A DNA stretch of 64,000 bases from an uncultured Oscillibacter sp. (GCA_910579435.1 CAJTVF010000005.1:1-64000), one strand, 5' to 3'. Positions 56,053-63,904 are shown, counted from the stretch's first letter. Notes: generated by a model not told the origin, from the sequence alone. Program-made: numbers and translations.

Positions 56053-57131
56053 GCGAAAAACTCCTTGATTTTCTCCACGATCTTCTCTGCGCTGTGCCCG
56101 TCGCCGAACGGCCGGTACGCCGGATCAAAGGAGACCTCCGCTCCCAGTTTTTGAAGAATGTCCGCTTTATCGGGCTTTGCCAGCCGGTTGCAGCCGTTTA
56201 CCATGGTTTCCGGCCAGGCGACATAGTCGAACACCGTGACGCAGTGCTTCCCGGCGAAGAACGCCTCTCTTTGCAGGCCGCCGGAATCCGTGACGATCTT
56301 CTCCGCCCGGCTCACCAGGGAGATGGAGCATTTGTAGCCCACCGGCCCGGCCAGCAGGATATTCCGGTATCCCTTTCCCGTGACCAGCCGTTCCGCCCGG
56401 TTATGGTTCCGGGGATGAACGGGATAAACCACCGGGGCGTCCAAGGCTTCCATGGCCTGGAAGATTTGATCCAGCTTTTCATCCGTGTCCGTATTCTCCT
56501 GACGGTGGCAGGTCATGTAATAGAACGTTTCCGGCAGGGCCAGGGACTTTCCTGCGAAATCCACCAAGTCCGAAAGTTCCGAGCCGTCCAGCCGCTCCGT
56601 ATAATAGCGGAATGCGTCATACATGGGATCTCCCGTAAAATAGGAACTCCCTTCGATGCCCTCCCGCCGCAGAAACTCCATGGCGGAGGCGGTGCAGGCA
56701 AACCGCAGGGCGGATACATGGTCCGTCACAATGCGGTTGACCTCCTCGGGATTGTCCAGGGTCCCCAGGCGGCCGCCCGCCTCCACATGGCACACGGGAA
56801 TATGGAGCTTCACCGCCGCAAGGGCCCCGGCCATGGTGGAGTTGGTGTCGCCGAAGACCAGAAGCATGTCCGGCTTTTCCTCCAGCAGGACCTCCTCGAT
56901 CTTCATCAGCATCTGCCCGGTCATCTGCCCGTGGCTTCCGCCGGAGACGCCCAGGTTATAGTCCGGCTTTGGGATGTCCATCTCCTCGAAAAAGACCTCG
57001 GACATATTGTGGTCATAGTGCTGGCCGGTGTGGATCAGGACCTCCTGAAACTCCCTCCGCAGGACCCTGGAAACCACCGCCAGTTTGATGAACTGGGGCC
57101 GGGCCCCGACGACCGTACAGATTTTCTTCAT
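56049..57131 (-). CDS. UDP-GlcNAc-type 2-epimerase, WbpI/WecB-like
   Basis: 360 residues. Non-hydrolysing 2-epimerase fold: CTVVGARPQFIKLA at the start, HTGQHYDHNMSEVFFEEM, VFGDTNSTMAGALAA, HVEAGGRLGTLDNPEEVNRIVTDH, MTCHRQENTD and a VTDSGGLQREAFFAG active-site region. The sequence after HVEAG resembles WbpI rather than WecB, and its place in a WbpA-B-E-D set points to conversion of UDP-GlcNAc3NAcA to UDP-ManNAc3NAcA. Simple UDP-GlcNAc 2-epimerase activity remains possible. Its ATG lies directly after the dehydrogenase stop region; the spacing is 1 bp. Confidence 0.88.
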   Translation of the reverse strand: MKKICTVVGARPQFIKLAVVSRVLRREFQEVLIHTGQHYDHNMSEVFFEEMDIPKPDYNLGVSGGSHGQMTGQMLMKIEEVLLEEKPDMLLVFGDTNSTMAGALAAVKLHIPVCHVEAGGRLGTLDNPEEVNRIVTDHVSALRFACTASAMEFLRREGIEGSSYFTGDPMYDAFRYYTERLDGSELSDLVDFAGKSLALPETFYYMTCHRQENTDTDEKLDQIFQAMEALDAPVVYPVHPRNHNRAERLVTGKGYRNILLAGPVGYKCSISLVSRAEKIVTDSGGLQREAFFAGKHCVTVFDYVAWPETMVNGCNRLAKPDKADILQKLGAEVSFDPAYRPFGDGHSAEKIVEKIKEFFA

Positions 57132-58451
57132 TTACAGCACCTCAATATTCTCCCGGTTTTCGATGCCCTTGCACACGTTTTTGCAGTCAAACACCGGTAC
57201 GCCGCACCCCGTGACCATGGCGTAATCCACGTTTGTATGGGCCGTGGTGATGCACACCAGGTCATAGCCTTTTACGGCCTCCGGCGTCAGGGCGGGAATG
57301 CCCTCGTACCATACCCCCGCGTCCCGGTATTTCGGGACATAGGGGTCGTAATAGTCCACCAACGCCCCGGTCTTGCGGAATTCCTCCATCACCCGGACGG
57401 CGGGGCTCTCCCGGTAGTCATCAATGTCCTGCTTGTAGGCCGCGCCCAGCACCAGCACCTTCGAGCCATTCAGGGACTTCTTATCGCGGTTCAGGATCTT
57501 CCCCGCCCGCTCCACGGTGTACTCCGGCATCCGGTCGTTGACCATCATGGACGTCTCGATCATACTGGTGTGGAAGCCGTACTCCCGGGCCTTCCAGCTG
57601 AGGTAATAGGGATCCAGGGGGATGCAGTGACCGCCCAGGCCGGGACCGGGATAGAAGGCCTGGAAGCCGTAGGGCTTAGTTTTGGCGGCATCAATGACCT
57701 CCCAGATATTGATTCCCATGCGGTTGCAGAGGATGGCCAGCTCGTTGACAAGGCCAATGTTGATGTTTCGGTAAGTGTTCTCCAGAATTTTCTCCATCTC
57801 CGCCACGGCGGGACTGGAAACGGTGGTTACGTCCCCGTCCAGAATCGCCCGGTAAACCATGGCGATGACCTCCACGGCGTCCTGGCCGATGGCGCCCACC
57901 ACCTTGGGCGTGTTGCTGGTTTTATAGATCAGGTTGCCCGGATCAATGCGCTCCGGGGAGAAGCCCAGGTAGAAGTCCTCACCGCACTTGAGGCCGCTTC
58001 CCTCCTCCAGAATGGGCTTCAAAAGCTCCTCGGTGGTACCGGGGTAAGTCGTGGACTCCAGTACCACGATGGAGCCCCGGGTCAGGTGCTTGGAGATGGC
58101 GACAGTGGAATCCCGGACGTAGCTAATGTCCGGCTGCTGGTGCCTGTCCAGCGGCGTGGGGACGCAGATGGCGATAAAGTCCACATCCTTGACGAAGCTG
58201 AAGTCGGAGGTGGCGCGCAGCATACCGGACTTCACCAGCTCCTCCAGGTCGGCGTTCACCACGTCGCCGATATAGTTTTTCCCGGCGTTTACCAGGTTTA
58301 CCTTCTCCTGCTGCACATCGAAACCAATGGTCTTGAAGCCGTGCTTGGCCTTGTCCACCGCCAGGGGCAGGCCCACATAGCCCAGGCCGCACACGCCCAT
58401 GATCAGGGTCTTGTCTTGTATTTTCTGAAGCAGTTCTTCTTTTATGCCCAT
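57132..58451 (-). CDS. UDP-GlcNAc 6-dehydrogenase, WbpA-like
   Basis: 439 residues from ATG 58449-58451 after AAGGAG. UDP-sugar dehydrogenase family: NAD site VCGLGYVGLPLAVDKA (about 20-35), the FSPERIDPGN motif, the central KILENTYRNINIGLVNEL helix and catalytic Cys near 274 in GPGLGGHCIPLDPYYL, then VLGAAYKQDIDDYRESPA. The N-terminal MGIKEELLQKI extension and the sequence overall suit the UDP-GlcNAc/WbpA subgroup, which makes UDP-GlcNAc uronic acid, the first step of the ManNAc3NAcA route. Confidence 0.92.
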   Translation of the reverse strand: MGIKEELLQKIQDKTLIMGVCGLGYVGLPLAVDKAKHGFKTIGFDVQQEKVNLVNAGKNYIGDVVNADLEELVKSGMLRATSDFSFVKDVDFIAICVPTPLDRHQQPDISYVRDSTVAISKHLTRGSIVVLESTTYPGTTEELLKPILEEGSGLKCGEDFYLGFSPERIDPGNLIYKTSNTPKVVGAIGQDAVEVIAMVYRAILDGDVTTVSSPAVAEMEKILENTYRNINIGLVNELAILCNRMGINIWEVIDAAKTKPYGFQAFYPGPGLGGHCIPLDPYYLSWKAREYGFHTSMIETSMMVNDRMPEYTVERAGKILNRDKKSLNGSKVLVLGAAYKQDIDDYRESPAVRVMEEFRKTGALVDYYDPYVPKYRDAGVWYEGIPALTPEAVKGYDLVCITTAHTNVDYAMVTGCGVPVFDCKNVCKGIENRENIEVL

Positions 58452-58452
58452 G

Positions 58453-59037
58453 TTAATCGCACTCCTTGATGGTATAGTCGGTTTCATTCATCTGATATTT
58501 TTTCCCGCAGGCGGGACAGACGGCTCTCAAATCGGAGAACTTGACCTGTTCGCCGCATTGGCAGACGTAGCCCCGGATCTCGGCGGGACAGCCGTAGACC
58601 ATGGCGTAATCCGGCACGTCTTTTGTCACCACGGAACCGGCCCCCACGAAGGCGTAGCGCCCGACGTTGTGGCCGCAGACGATGGTGGCGTTGGCCCCCA
58701 CGCTGGCCCCTTTTTTCAGGGTGGTCTTCCGGTACTCCCTCTTGCGCTCGATGAAGGCCCGGGGATTGACGACGTTGGTAAACACGCAGGAGGGGCCCAG
58801 GAACACGCCTTCCTCGCACACCACGCCGGTGTAGATGGAGACATTGTTCTGCACCTTGCAGCCGTCCCCCAGATCCACGTCCGGGGAAACCACCACGTTC
58901 TGTCCGATATTGCAGTTTTTTCCGATTTTGCAACCCTTCATGATGTGGGAGAAGTGCCAGATTTTGGTCCCCTCCCCAATCTCGCAGCCCTCATCTACAT
59001 AGCTGGATTCGTGGACGAAATAGCGCTTCTCCTCCAT
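58453..59037 (-). CDS. WbpD-like sugar N-acetyltransferase with zinc ribbon
   Basis: 194 residues from ATG 59035-59037 after AAGGAGG. Left-handed beta-helix: YVDEGCEIGEGTKIWHFSHI, CKIGKNCNIGQNVVV and GVFLGPSCVFTNVVNPRAF (with N-P-R-A-F), then GASVGANATIVCGHNVGRYAFVGAG, the WbpD/WlbB pattern for 3-N-acetylation of UDP-GlcNAc3NA. After the core, residues about 160-182 add a zinc-ribbon-like C-Q-C-G...C-P-A-C-G piece, not a standard part of WbpD. Its start overlaps a possible upstream stop (TGATG) that is reached only if the upstream C tract is 13 long. Confidence 0.88.
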   Translation of the reverse strand: MEEKRYFVHESSYVDEGCEIGEGTKIWHFSHIMKGCKIGKNCNIGQNVVVSPDVDLGDGCKVQNNVSIYTGVVCEEGVFLGPSCVFTNVVNPRAFIERKREYRKTTLKKGASVGANATIVCGHNVGRYAFVGAGSVVTKDVPDYAMVYGCPAEIRGYVCQCGEQVKFSDLRAVCPACGKKYQMNETDYTIKECD

Positions 59038-59079
59038 CACGCCGCCTCCTTCCGTAGGGCGGGTGTGATGGAGAGTTTC

Positions 59080-60021
59080 TCAGGGAGTCCTCGGGGGGGG
59101 GGGGGGCATTTGTCCGCGATATGTGTTCTCTATCAGAGACGTTTTCAGGTTCCGCATGAAGATCCGGTGAGGAATGGCGAAGTTGCCGGTGACAGTCTCC
59201 CCGCTTGGAACGTCCTTGGTGACTACCGCGCCCAAAGAGATGCACACGTCGTCTCCGACCGTGACGGCGTTGGAGATAGTGGCGTTCACGCCGATCCAAA
59301 GCCGGTCGCCGAAGACGCAGTTGCCGCTAATCTCCGCTTCGGCGGCGATCAGGCCGCGTTTTCCGATCACGGTACCATGCCCGATCAGTACGCCATTGTC
59401 AATCATACAATACGCACCGATGCGGGTGGTATCCAGCTGGAGCGCGCCGCATTCGATATTGCAGTTGCTGCCGATCTGCACGCCCTGTTCGATGACGGTC
59501 CACCCGGCATCCAGGCCGATAAAGGCGCGGTCCGCACCCTCTTTTATGACGGTGTAGCCTTGGGCGCCGATCACGGTCCCGGCGCAGACCCGGACGCCCT
59601 CCATCAAAACGCTGTTTTCATTGACGGTGACAAAGGGCTGAAGCTCCACACTCGGCCCGATCTCTACATTGTATGGGGCTACGTAGGCCAGCGGGCTGAT
59701 GTTTGCGGTGGGATCGATTACAGTAGGCCGCTTTTCCCGATGGCGGACCAGGTAATTATGGAGCGTAAAGAAGGCGGCCTTCGGCGATTCCGTTACGGCC
59801 ACGCCGGAAACATGGGCTGAGATGAGCGCTTGGACCTCCGGCGCGCAGATTACGCAGGAAATTCGGGGATCCTCCAGGGCATACGCGTATTTGGGCGTTT
59901 CCAGATAAGTCAGGGCCCGTTCGCCACGGATGCGGGTACATTGCTCCAAGGTGGCGAATGTGCCGTCAGAAACCAGGGAACAGCCGTGTCCTGTTTTTTC
60001 GAGATAGTCGGAAAGCTTCAC
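59080..60021 (-). CDS. LpxD-like hexapeptide acyltransferase
   Basis: 313 residues from GTG 60019-60021, 8 bases after GGAGGGAG, overlapping the aminotransferase stop (GTGA). An N-terminal nucleotide-binding-like domain (about 1-95) is followed by hexapeptide repeats (ANISPLAYVAPYNVEIGPSV, GVRVCAGTVIGAQG, GVQIGSNCNIECGAL, ISNAVTVGDDVCISLGAVVTKDVPSGETV). The fold is LpxD-like, yet no lipid A genes are present, so an N- or O-acetyltransferase for a nucleotide sugar fits better. The last residues M-P-P-P-P-P-R-T-P come from a C14 tract; with C13 the protein would end LRKEAA and overlap the next start. Confidence 0.8.
   Translation of the reverse strand: MKLSDYLEKTGHGCSLVSDGTFATLEQCTRIRGERALTYLETPKYAYALEDPRISCVICAPEVQALISAHVSGVAVTESPKAAFFTLHNYLVRHREKRPTVIDPTANISPLAYVAPYNVEIGPSVELQPFVTVNENSVLMEGVRVCAGTVIGAQGYTVIKEGADRAFIGLDAGWTVIEQGVQIGSNCNIECGALQLDTTRIGAYCMIDNGVLIGHGTVIGKRGLIAAEAEISGNCVFGDRLWIGVNATISNAVTVGDDVCISLGAVVTKDVPSGETVTGNFAIPHRIFMRNLKTSLIENTYRGQMPPPPPRTP
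59093..59106. repeat. G14/C14 homopolymer tract 3
   Basis: Fourteen G on the plus strand, the longest tract in the window, at the 3' end of the LpxD-like gene and preceded in the message by GACAAATG. As sequenced it leads to a stop 40 bp before the next gene; at C13 it leads to TGATG overlap. Confidence 0.88.
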
Positions 60022-61151
60022 AGATTGGCTCCCTCCAATACCGCCTGAATTACCTCCGCCTGCTCCGCTTCTGTCAGATAGGGGTGCATGGGCAGGGAGA
60101 AGGTCCGGGCACAATAGTCGTTCGCGTTTAGGAACACCTCGCCGTAGGACGGATCGTCCCGGAACACCGGCAGGGTGTGCTGGGGCTTCGGATAGTAAAT
60201 CATGTTGGGGACACCTTTTTCCGTCAGATGGGCCACGATTTTATCCCGCTGGGCCGTGTCCTTCGCAAGCAGCGCGTACTGGGCCCAGGCGGACACACAG
60301 CCTTCTGCCACGAAGGGCGTGACCAGCTTCCCGGCGAAAGCGGCGCTGTAGCGTCCTGCCGCGGTCTGCCGGGCGTCCAGCTCATAGTCCCTCAGGGCCT
60401 TGAGCTTGGGCAGGAGGACGGCGGCCTGGAGGTTGTCCAGCCGGGAGTTCATGCCGACCCGAATGTTGTCGTACTTCCCGCCGGGGCCCTTACCGTGGAC
60501 GCAGAGGGACCGGAACAGCTTGTCCAGGTCATCGTCGTCGGTGAAGACGGCGCCGCCGTCGCCGTAGCAGCCCAGGGGCTTGGCGGGGAAAAAGCTGGTG
60601 GTGGCGATATGGCCGAAGGCGCAGGCCCGCTTTCCCTTGTACACCGCTCCGAAGCTCTGGGCGGCGTCCTCGATGAGGGTGAGGCCGTATTTCCCGCAGA
60701 TGGGGGCGATGGCGTCATAGTCGCAGGGATTGCCCAGGATGTCCACGGCGACCACGGCTTTCGGGGTCAGCCGTCCCTCCGCCAGCACGGCCTGAATCTG
60801 CCGCTCCAGGCTCCTGGGGTCCAGGCAGTAGGTGTCCGGCAGAATCTCGCAGAAGACGGAGGCCGCGCCGAACATCTTCGCCGGCTCCGTGGAGGAGATG
60901 AAGGTCATGTCGGGGCAGAACACCGCGTCCCCCTCCCCTACTCCGGCGGCCATAAACGCGAGCTGGAGCGCGTCCGTGCCGTTGGCGCAGGTGATGCAGT
61001 GCTTCCGGCCTGTGAAGGCGGCGAGTTGGGCCTCCAGCTCCTTGACGTATACGCCGCCGATGAACTGGGCGGAATCCAGGACGCTTTGAATGTTGGCGTT
61101 GATCTCGGTTTTCAGGGCCCGGTATTGGGCCTTCAGGTCGATGAATTGCAT
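60018..61151 (-). CDS. DegT/DnrJ/EryC1 aminotransferase, WbpE-like
   Basis: 377 residues. PLP-dependent sugar aminotransferase: FIDLKAQYRALKTEI at the start, CANGTDALQLAFMA, DPRSLE, IEDAAQSFGAVYKGK and the PLP lysine in TSFFPAKPLGCYGDGG (near 190), then VGMNSRLDNLQAAVL. WbpE transfers an amino group from glutamate to C3 of UDP-3-keto-GlcNAcA. With the WbpB, WbpD, WbpA and WbpI types nearby, that role is the best fit. It overlaps the LpxD-like gene downstream by 4 bp. Confidence 0.93.
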   Translation of the reverse strand: MQFIDLKAQYRALKTEINANIQSVLDSAQFIGGVYVKELEAQLAAFTGRKHCITCANGTDALQLAFMAAGVGEGDAVFCPDMTFISSTEPAKMFGAASVFCEILPDTYCLDPRSLERQIQAVLAEGRLTPKAVVAVDILGNPCDYDAIAPICGKYGLTLIEDAAQSFGAVYKGKRACAFGHIATTSFFPAKPLGCYGDGGAVFTDDDDLDKLFRSLCVHGKGPGGKYDNIRVGMNSRLDNLQAAVLLPKLKALRDYELDARQTAAGRYSAAFAGKLVTPFVAEGCVSAWAQYALLAKDTAQRDKIVAHLTEKGVPNMIYYPKPQHTLPVFRDDPSYGEVFLNANDYCARTFSLPMHPYLTEAEQAEVIQAVLEGANL

Positions 61152-61154
61152 AGG

Positions 61155-62054
61155 TTATTCCTTCTTTCCAATAAAAGGCTTGGCAGGATTTCCCACCACG
61201 GTTTCGCCAGAGGGCACGTCTTTGACCACTACCGCGCCCATCCCAATAAAAGCGTTTTCGCCAATAACGCATTGATTTCGGATAATAGTTCCTGCCAGAT
61301 ATCCGTTTCGCCCTATATGGACGCTGCCGCTGACGCTGCACGGAACCGCCATGGCGGCGTCTTCTTCAAACCAGCAGTTGTGAGCAATATGACCCAAAGC
61401 GTCGATTTTTACACCGCTTTCCAAAATCGTATCATCAATTGTTCCCCGGCTGATGCAGACGTTTTCCCCAATCAGCACCCGGTCGCCAATAGACACGCCG
61501 CCGAAGTGCTTTATCATCGTCTTTTTGTGAAGTGCATCCTCTGTGTAGGCATAACCGTCATGGCCTATGACCGCGCCGGAATGGATATCACAGTCTCTGC
61601 CGATGGTGACCCGGTTTACAATGACTACGTTGTTCCAGATTACGGTTCCGTCCCCGATGGTAATATCCCCGTCCAGGGTGCAGTTGTGGCCGATGCGGAC
61701 GTTTTTCCCCAGCTTGACTTTGGGAGAAAGATAGGTGAACTGCCCCACGGCGGGCTGCTCCTCCGCCTGCCCGTAAAAGTGTTCGATGGAGGAGAAGAAG
61801 GCCCGTTTGCTGTTTGTCGTGCGGATGGTGTTGGGAATTGTTCCAGTATCTACTCCATCGGAGACAATAGCCAGGGTAATTTGACTTAGGTCCAAGCTCT
61901 CAGGAATATTCTTTCCCGTTTTAATCCAAGTGAAGGAATTGGGCTTGTAATGCTGCAAGGAGGAAAAGCCCTCAACAGTGGTTTCTCTGTTTCCCTCAAA
62001 AGTGAAGGCAATTTTTTCTGCGCTCAGGAAGTCCAGTATTTCCGAAATCTTCAC
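61155..62054 (-). CDS. second LpxD-like hexapeptide acyltransferase
   Basis: 299 residues. N-terminal domain about 1-100, then hexapeptide repeats (YLSPKVKLGKNVRIGHNCTL, GDGTVIWNNVVIVNRVTIG, VSIGDRVLIGENVCISRGTID, CVIGENAFIGMGAVVVKDVPSGETVVGNPA). The IDDTILESGVKIDALGHIAHNC stretch with a central His is the LpxD-type active region. It is a paralog of 59080-60021, with the same C-terminal VKDVPSGETV. It is clearly less GC-rich than its neighbours. It is probably an acetyltransferase for another amino sugar of the repeat unit. Confidence 0.8.
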   Translation of the reverse strand: MKISEILDFLSAEKIAFTFEGNRETTVEGFSSLQHYKPNSFTWIKTGKNIPESLDLSQITLAIVSDGVDTGTIPNTIRTTNSKRAFFSSIEHFYGQAEEQPAVGQFTYLSPKVKLGKNVRIGHNCTLDGDITIGDGTVIWNNVVIVNRVTIGRDCDIHSGAVIGHDGYAYTEDALHKKTMIKHFGGVSIGDRVLIGENVCISRGTIDDTILESGVKIDALGHIAHNCWFEEDAAMAVPCSVSGSVHIGRNGYLAGTIIRNQCVIGENAFIGMGAVVVKDVPSGETVVGNPAKPFIGKKE

Positions 62055-62782
62055 AGCACGTCCTCCCTCTTTACAATGGATTCTAAATCTGTAATGTTCT
62101 CAGCCATTTGGCGGCGCCGCTCCCTATTAGCGGATCGGATAAACGTGCCTACAGTCTGAGCAATGTCCTCTTCTTCGTCGTGATACCAAAAAGCGTGGGT
62201 CAAAATGTGCAGCTGATCATATTTCCTGGAACGGATGATATCCAATACCGGTTCCCGCCACCTTCGGCGGCTGTCGGAGAGGTATTTGAAATCGTGGAAA
62301 AAAGCTTTTCCATAAGAATTAACAATACCGGGAATTTCATAATCTGCTTCCAGCGTTTCATGGGAAGGCCGGTGCATGGAGACGCTCGAGACCCGGGTCT
62401 CGAGGAGTGCGGACAGGAGTCCGCACTCCTTTATAATGTTTTGAATGATCTGGTCCGGCTTCAGGGCCGGGGCATAAGACGCCTCGTCGAAGTGCAGACC
62501 GATCTCATGGCCCAGGGACAGAATATGCCGCAGGGCTTCCAGGCCGTCCCTGGAGGCGGGATTGTAAAAGTCGGTTCGGAGGAGGACGAAATAGGTGGAA
62601 CGGGCCCCTTCCTCCGCCTCCAGCTCCGCCAACCTTACCGCCTGGGGAAGGCTGTTGTCGATATCATGGCGGAGAATAACACAGCGGGGCGTTTTGTTCC
62701 AGTCATGATAGCCTCGGACAGAATAGCCGTTCTCCTGAAGCAGGGCCAGCAATCCCCGGTAGGCCCGGTATGTGAATTCCAC
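62051..62782 (-). CDS. polysaccharide deacetylase-like protein
   Basis: 243 residues without a signal peptide. A NodB-related barrel pattern: CVILRHDIDNSLPQAVRLAELE near 33 (metal Asp pair), STYFVLL near 63, HEIGLHFDEASY near 92 (metal His) and SVSMHRPSHE near 133. Cytoplasmic members of this group sit in polysaccharide loci and may deacetylate nucleotide or lipid-linked sugars. It overlaps the LpxD-like gene by 4 bp. The middle of the gene contains two abutting palindromes that do not alter the expected protein length. Confidence 0.8.
   Translation of the reverse strand: MEFTYRAYRGLLALLQENGYSVRGYHDWNKTPRCVILRHDIDNSLPQAVRLAELEAEEGARSTYFVLLRTDFYNPASRDGLEALRHILSLGHEIGLHFDEASYAPALKPDQIIQNIIKECGLLSALLETRVSSVSMHRPSHETLEADYEIPGIVNSYGKAFFHDFKYLSDSRRRWREPVLDIIRSRKYDQLHILTHAFWYHDEEEDIAQTVGTFIRSANRERRRQMAENITDLESIVKREDVL
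62385..62429. repeat. two abutting palindromes in a coding sequence
   Basis: A perfect 20-bp palindrome (62385-62404, arms CTCGAGACCC) shares one base with an 11-bp stem hairpin, GGAGTGCGGAC-agga-GTCCGCACTCC (62404-62429). They encode ECGLLSALLETRVSS in the deacetylase-like protein. Confidence 0.85.
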
Positions 62783-62809
62783 AGCTTGCTTCCTCCTTGA
62801 TTTTCCCAG

Positions 62810-63820
62810 TCATATTTTCTTCCCGGACATTTTGCGGTACTTCCCTGACAGAACGTCCAGAATTCCTAACAGAGAGCCCCAGCCATAGGCGCAGTGAAAA
62901 CAGGGAAACGCCCCAGCCAAAAACGCCGTTTCCCGAAGCCCCTGCGATAACCCGGCGGAAAAGCGCAGGTCCAGCGCGGCATAAGCCAGCAGTTCCAAGA
63001 GGAACAGCCAGAATACGGGCCGCCACAGCGCGGTCAAAATAGGCAGTCCGATCAGGGAAAGCACGAACAGGCAGGGTATGAAATGTCGGAGCCGCATAGA
63101 GCCGGGACAAAGCTTCGAGGTAATGATATTCCAGCGCCCGTTCGTCAGCCCCATTTTCATAATTCCCCCCACCGTCTCCCGGCAGTAGTAGGCCAGCCGA
63201 ATGCGGTTGCTGAGATAAATCTTCCCGCCGCTGTGAATAATGCGGTAGTTCAGTTCGCTGTCCTGATTGCGGCTCAGGCGTTCATCATATAGGCCGATAC
63301 GATCAAATATGTCCCGCCGGAACGCGCCGAAAGGCACCGTATCCACATAACCGTCTTTCCCGTTAATGCGGAATTGGGAATTCCCCACACCGAAGGGACA
63401 GGAGAGCATCCGCGCAATCAGCTCGCCCCTGGGTGTGCGGGCCTTCGTCTCCATCACGCCGCCCACGTTGTCCGCGCCGGTCTCTTCCAGCACCCGCACG
63501 CATTGGGTGAAATAGTCTTCGGCGTATTCCGCGTGGGCGTCCAGGCGGATAATGTAAACGCCCTTTGACGCCCGTATCCCCAGATTCATTGCGTAAGGAA
63601 CGGTTTTATCCGGATTCTTCAGAATATGGATCAAGCCGGGAAAGCGGCTTTGGTACGCTTCCAGCCGCTCCAACGTGCGGTCCGTGGACATTCCGTCCAC
63701 GAAAAACCACTCCATGGATTCCTTCGGATAATCCTGCGCCAGCATGGAGCCGACGCAAGCGTCCAAATACAACTCCTCATTGTATACCGGAACGATTATG
63801 GAAATAAACGCACACCCCAT
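62810..63820 (-). CDS. family-2 glycosyltransferase
   Basis: 336 residues from ATG 63818-63820, 8 bases after AAGGAGG (a GTG lies one codon earlier). GT-A domain: ISIIVPVYNEELYLDACVGSML, FFVDGMSTDRTLERLEAY, AMNLGIRASKGVYIIRLDAHAEY (D-A-H metal site) and FGAFRRDIFDRIGLYDERLSRNQDSELNYRI. Two or three membrane segments follow in the C-terminal 100 residues. It is succinoglycan-biosynthesis-like and adds a sugar to the lipid-linked repeat unit at the membrane. Confidence 0.9.
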   Translation of the reverse strand: MGCAFISIIVPVYNEELYLDACVGSMLAQDYPKESMEWFFVDGMSTDRTLERLEAYQSRFPGLIHILKNPDKTVPYAMNLGIRASKGVYIIRLDAHAEYAEDYFTQCVRVLEETGADNVGGVMETKARTPRGELIARMLSCPFGVGNSQFRINGKDGYVDTVPFGAFRRDIFDRIGLYDERLSRNQDSELNYRIIHSGGKIYLSNRIRLAYYCRETVGGIMKMGLTNGRWNIITSKLCPGSMRLRHFIPCLFVLSLIGLPILTALWRPVFWLFLLELLAYAALDLRFSAGLSQGLRETAFLAGAFPCFHCAYGWGSLLGILDVLSGKYRKMSGKKI

Positions 63821-63844
63821 CACAGCACCCTCCTTTCCTTCCTG

Positions 63845-63904
63845 TCAAGCAAGCGGGTAGTATTTGGGCGGCACGGCATAGTGGCTAATCAGCCAGATAT
63901 TCAC
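63845..63904 (-). pseudogene. 19-codon N-terminal remnant of a glycosyltransferase
   Basis: GTG 63902-63904 with GGGGTG upstream opens MNIWLISHYAVPPKYYPLA and then TGA. This is the characteristic start of a family-4 glycosyltransferase that normally continues PLAR.T.FA. Everything after residue 19 is gone and the next gene's ribosome site follows. It records a deletion in the locus. Confidence 0.75.

Noticed and set aside
56094..58469. Open frame of 791 codons on the plus strand
   Set aside because: Antisense to the epimerase and dehydrogenase genes, which have clear motifs and coupled starts.
45502..59106. Poly-G runs dismissed as assembly errors
   Set aside because: An error cannot be excluded for exact lengths, but three tracts at gene ends with shared flanks are too regular to dismiss; kept as findings with read-level checks.
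59080..62054. Evidence for lipid A synthesis (LpxD)
   Set aside because: Both proteins share only the LpxD fold; no other lipid A genes are present and the context is nucleotide-sugar modification.
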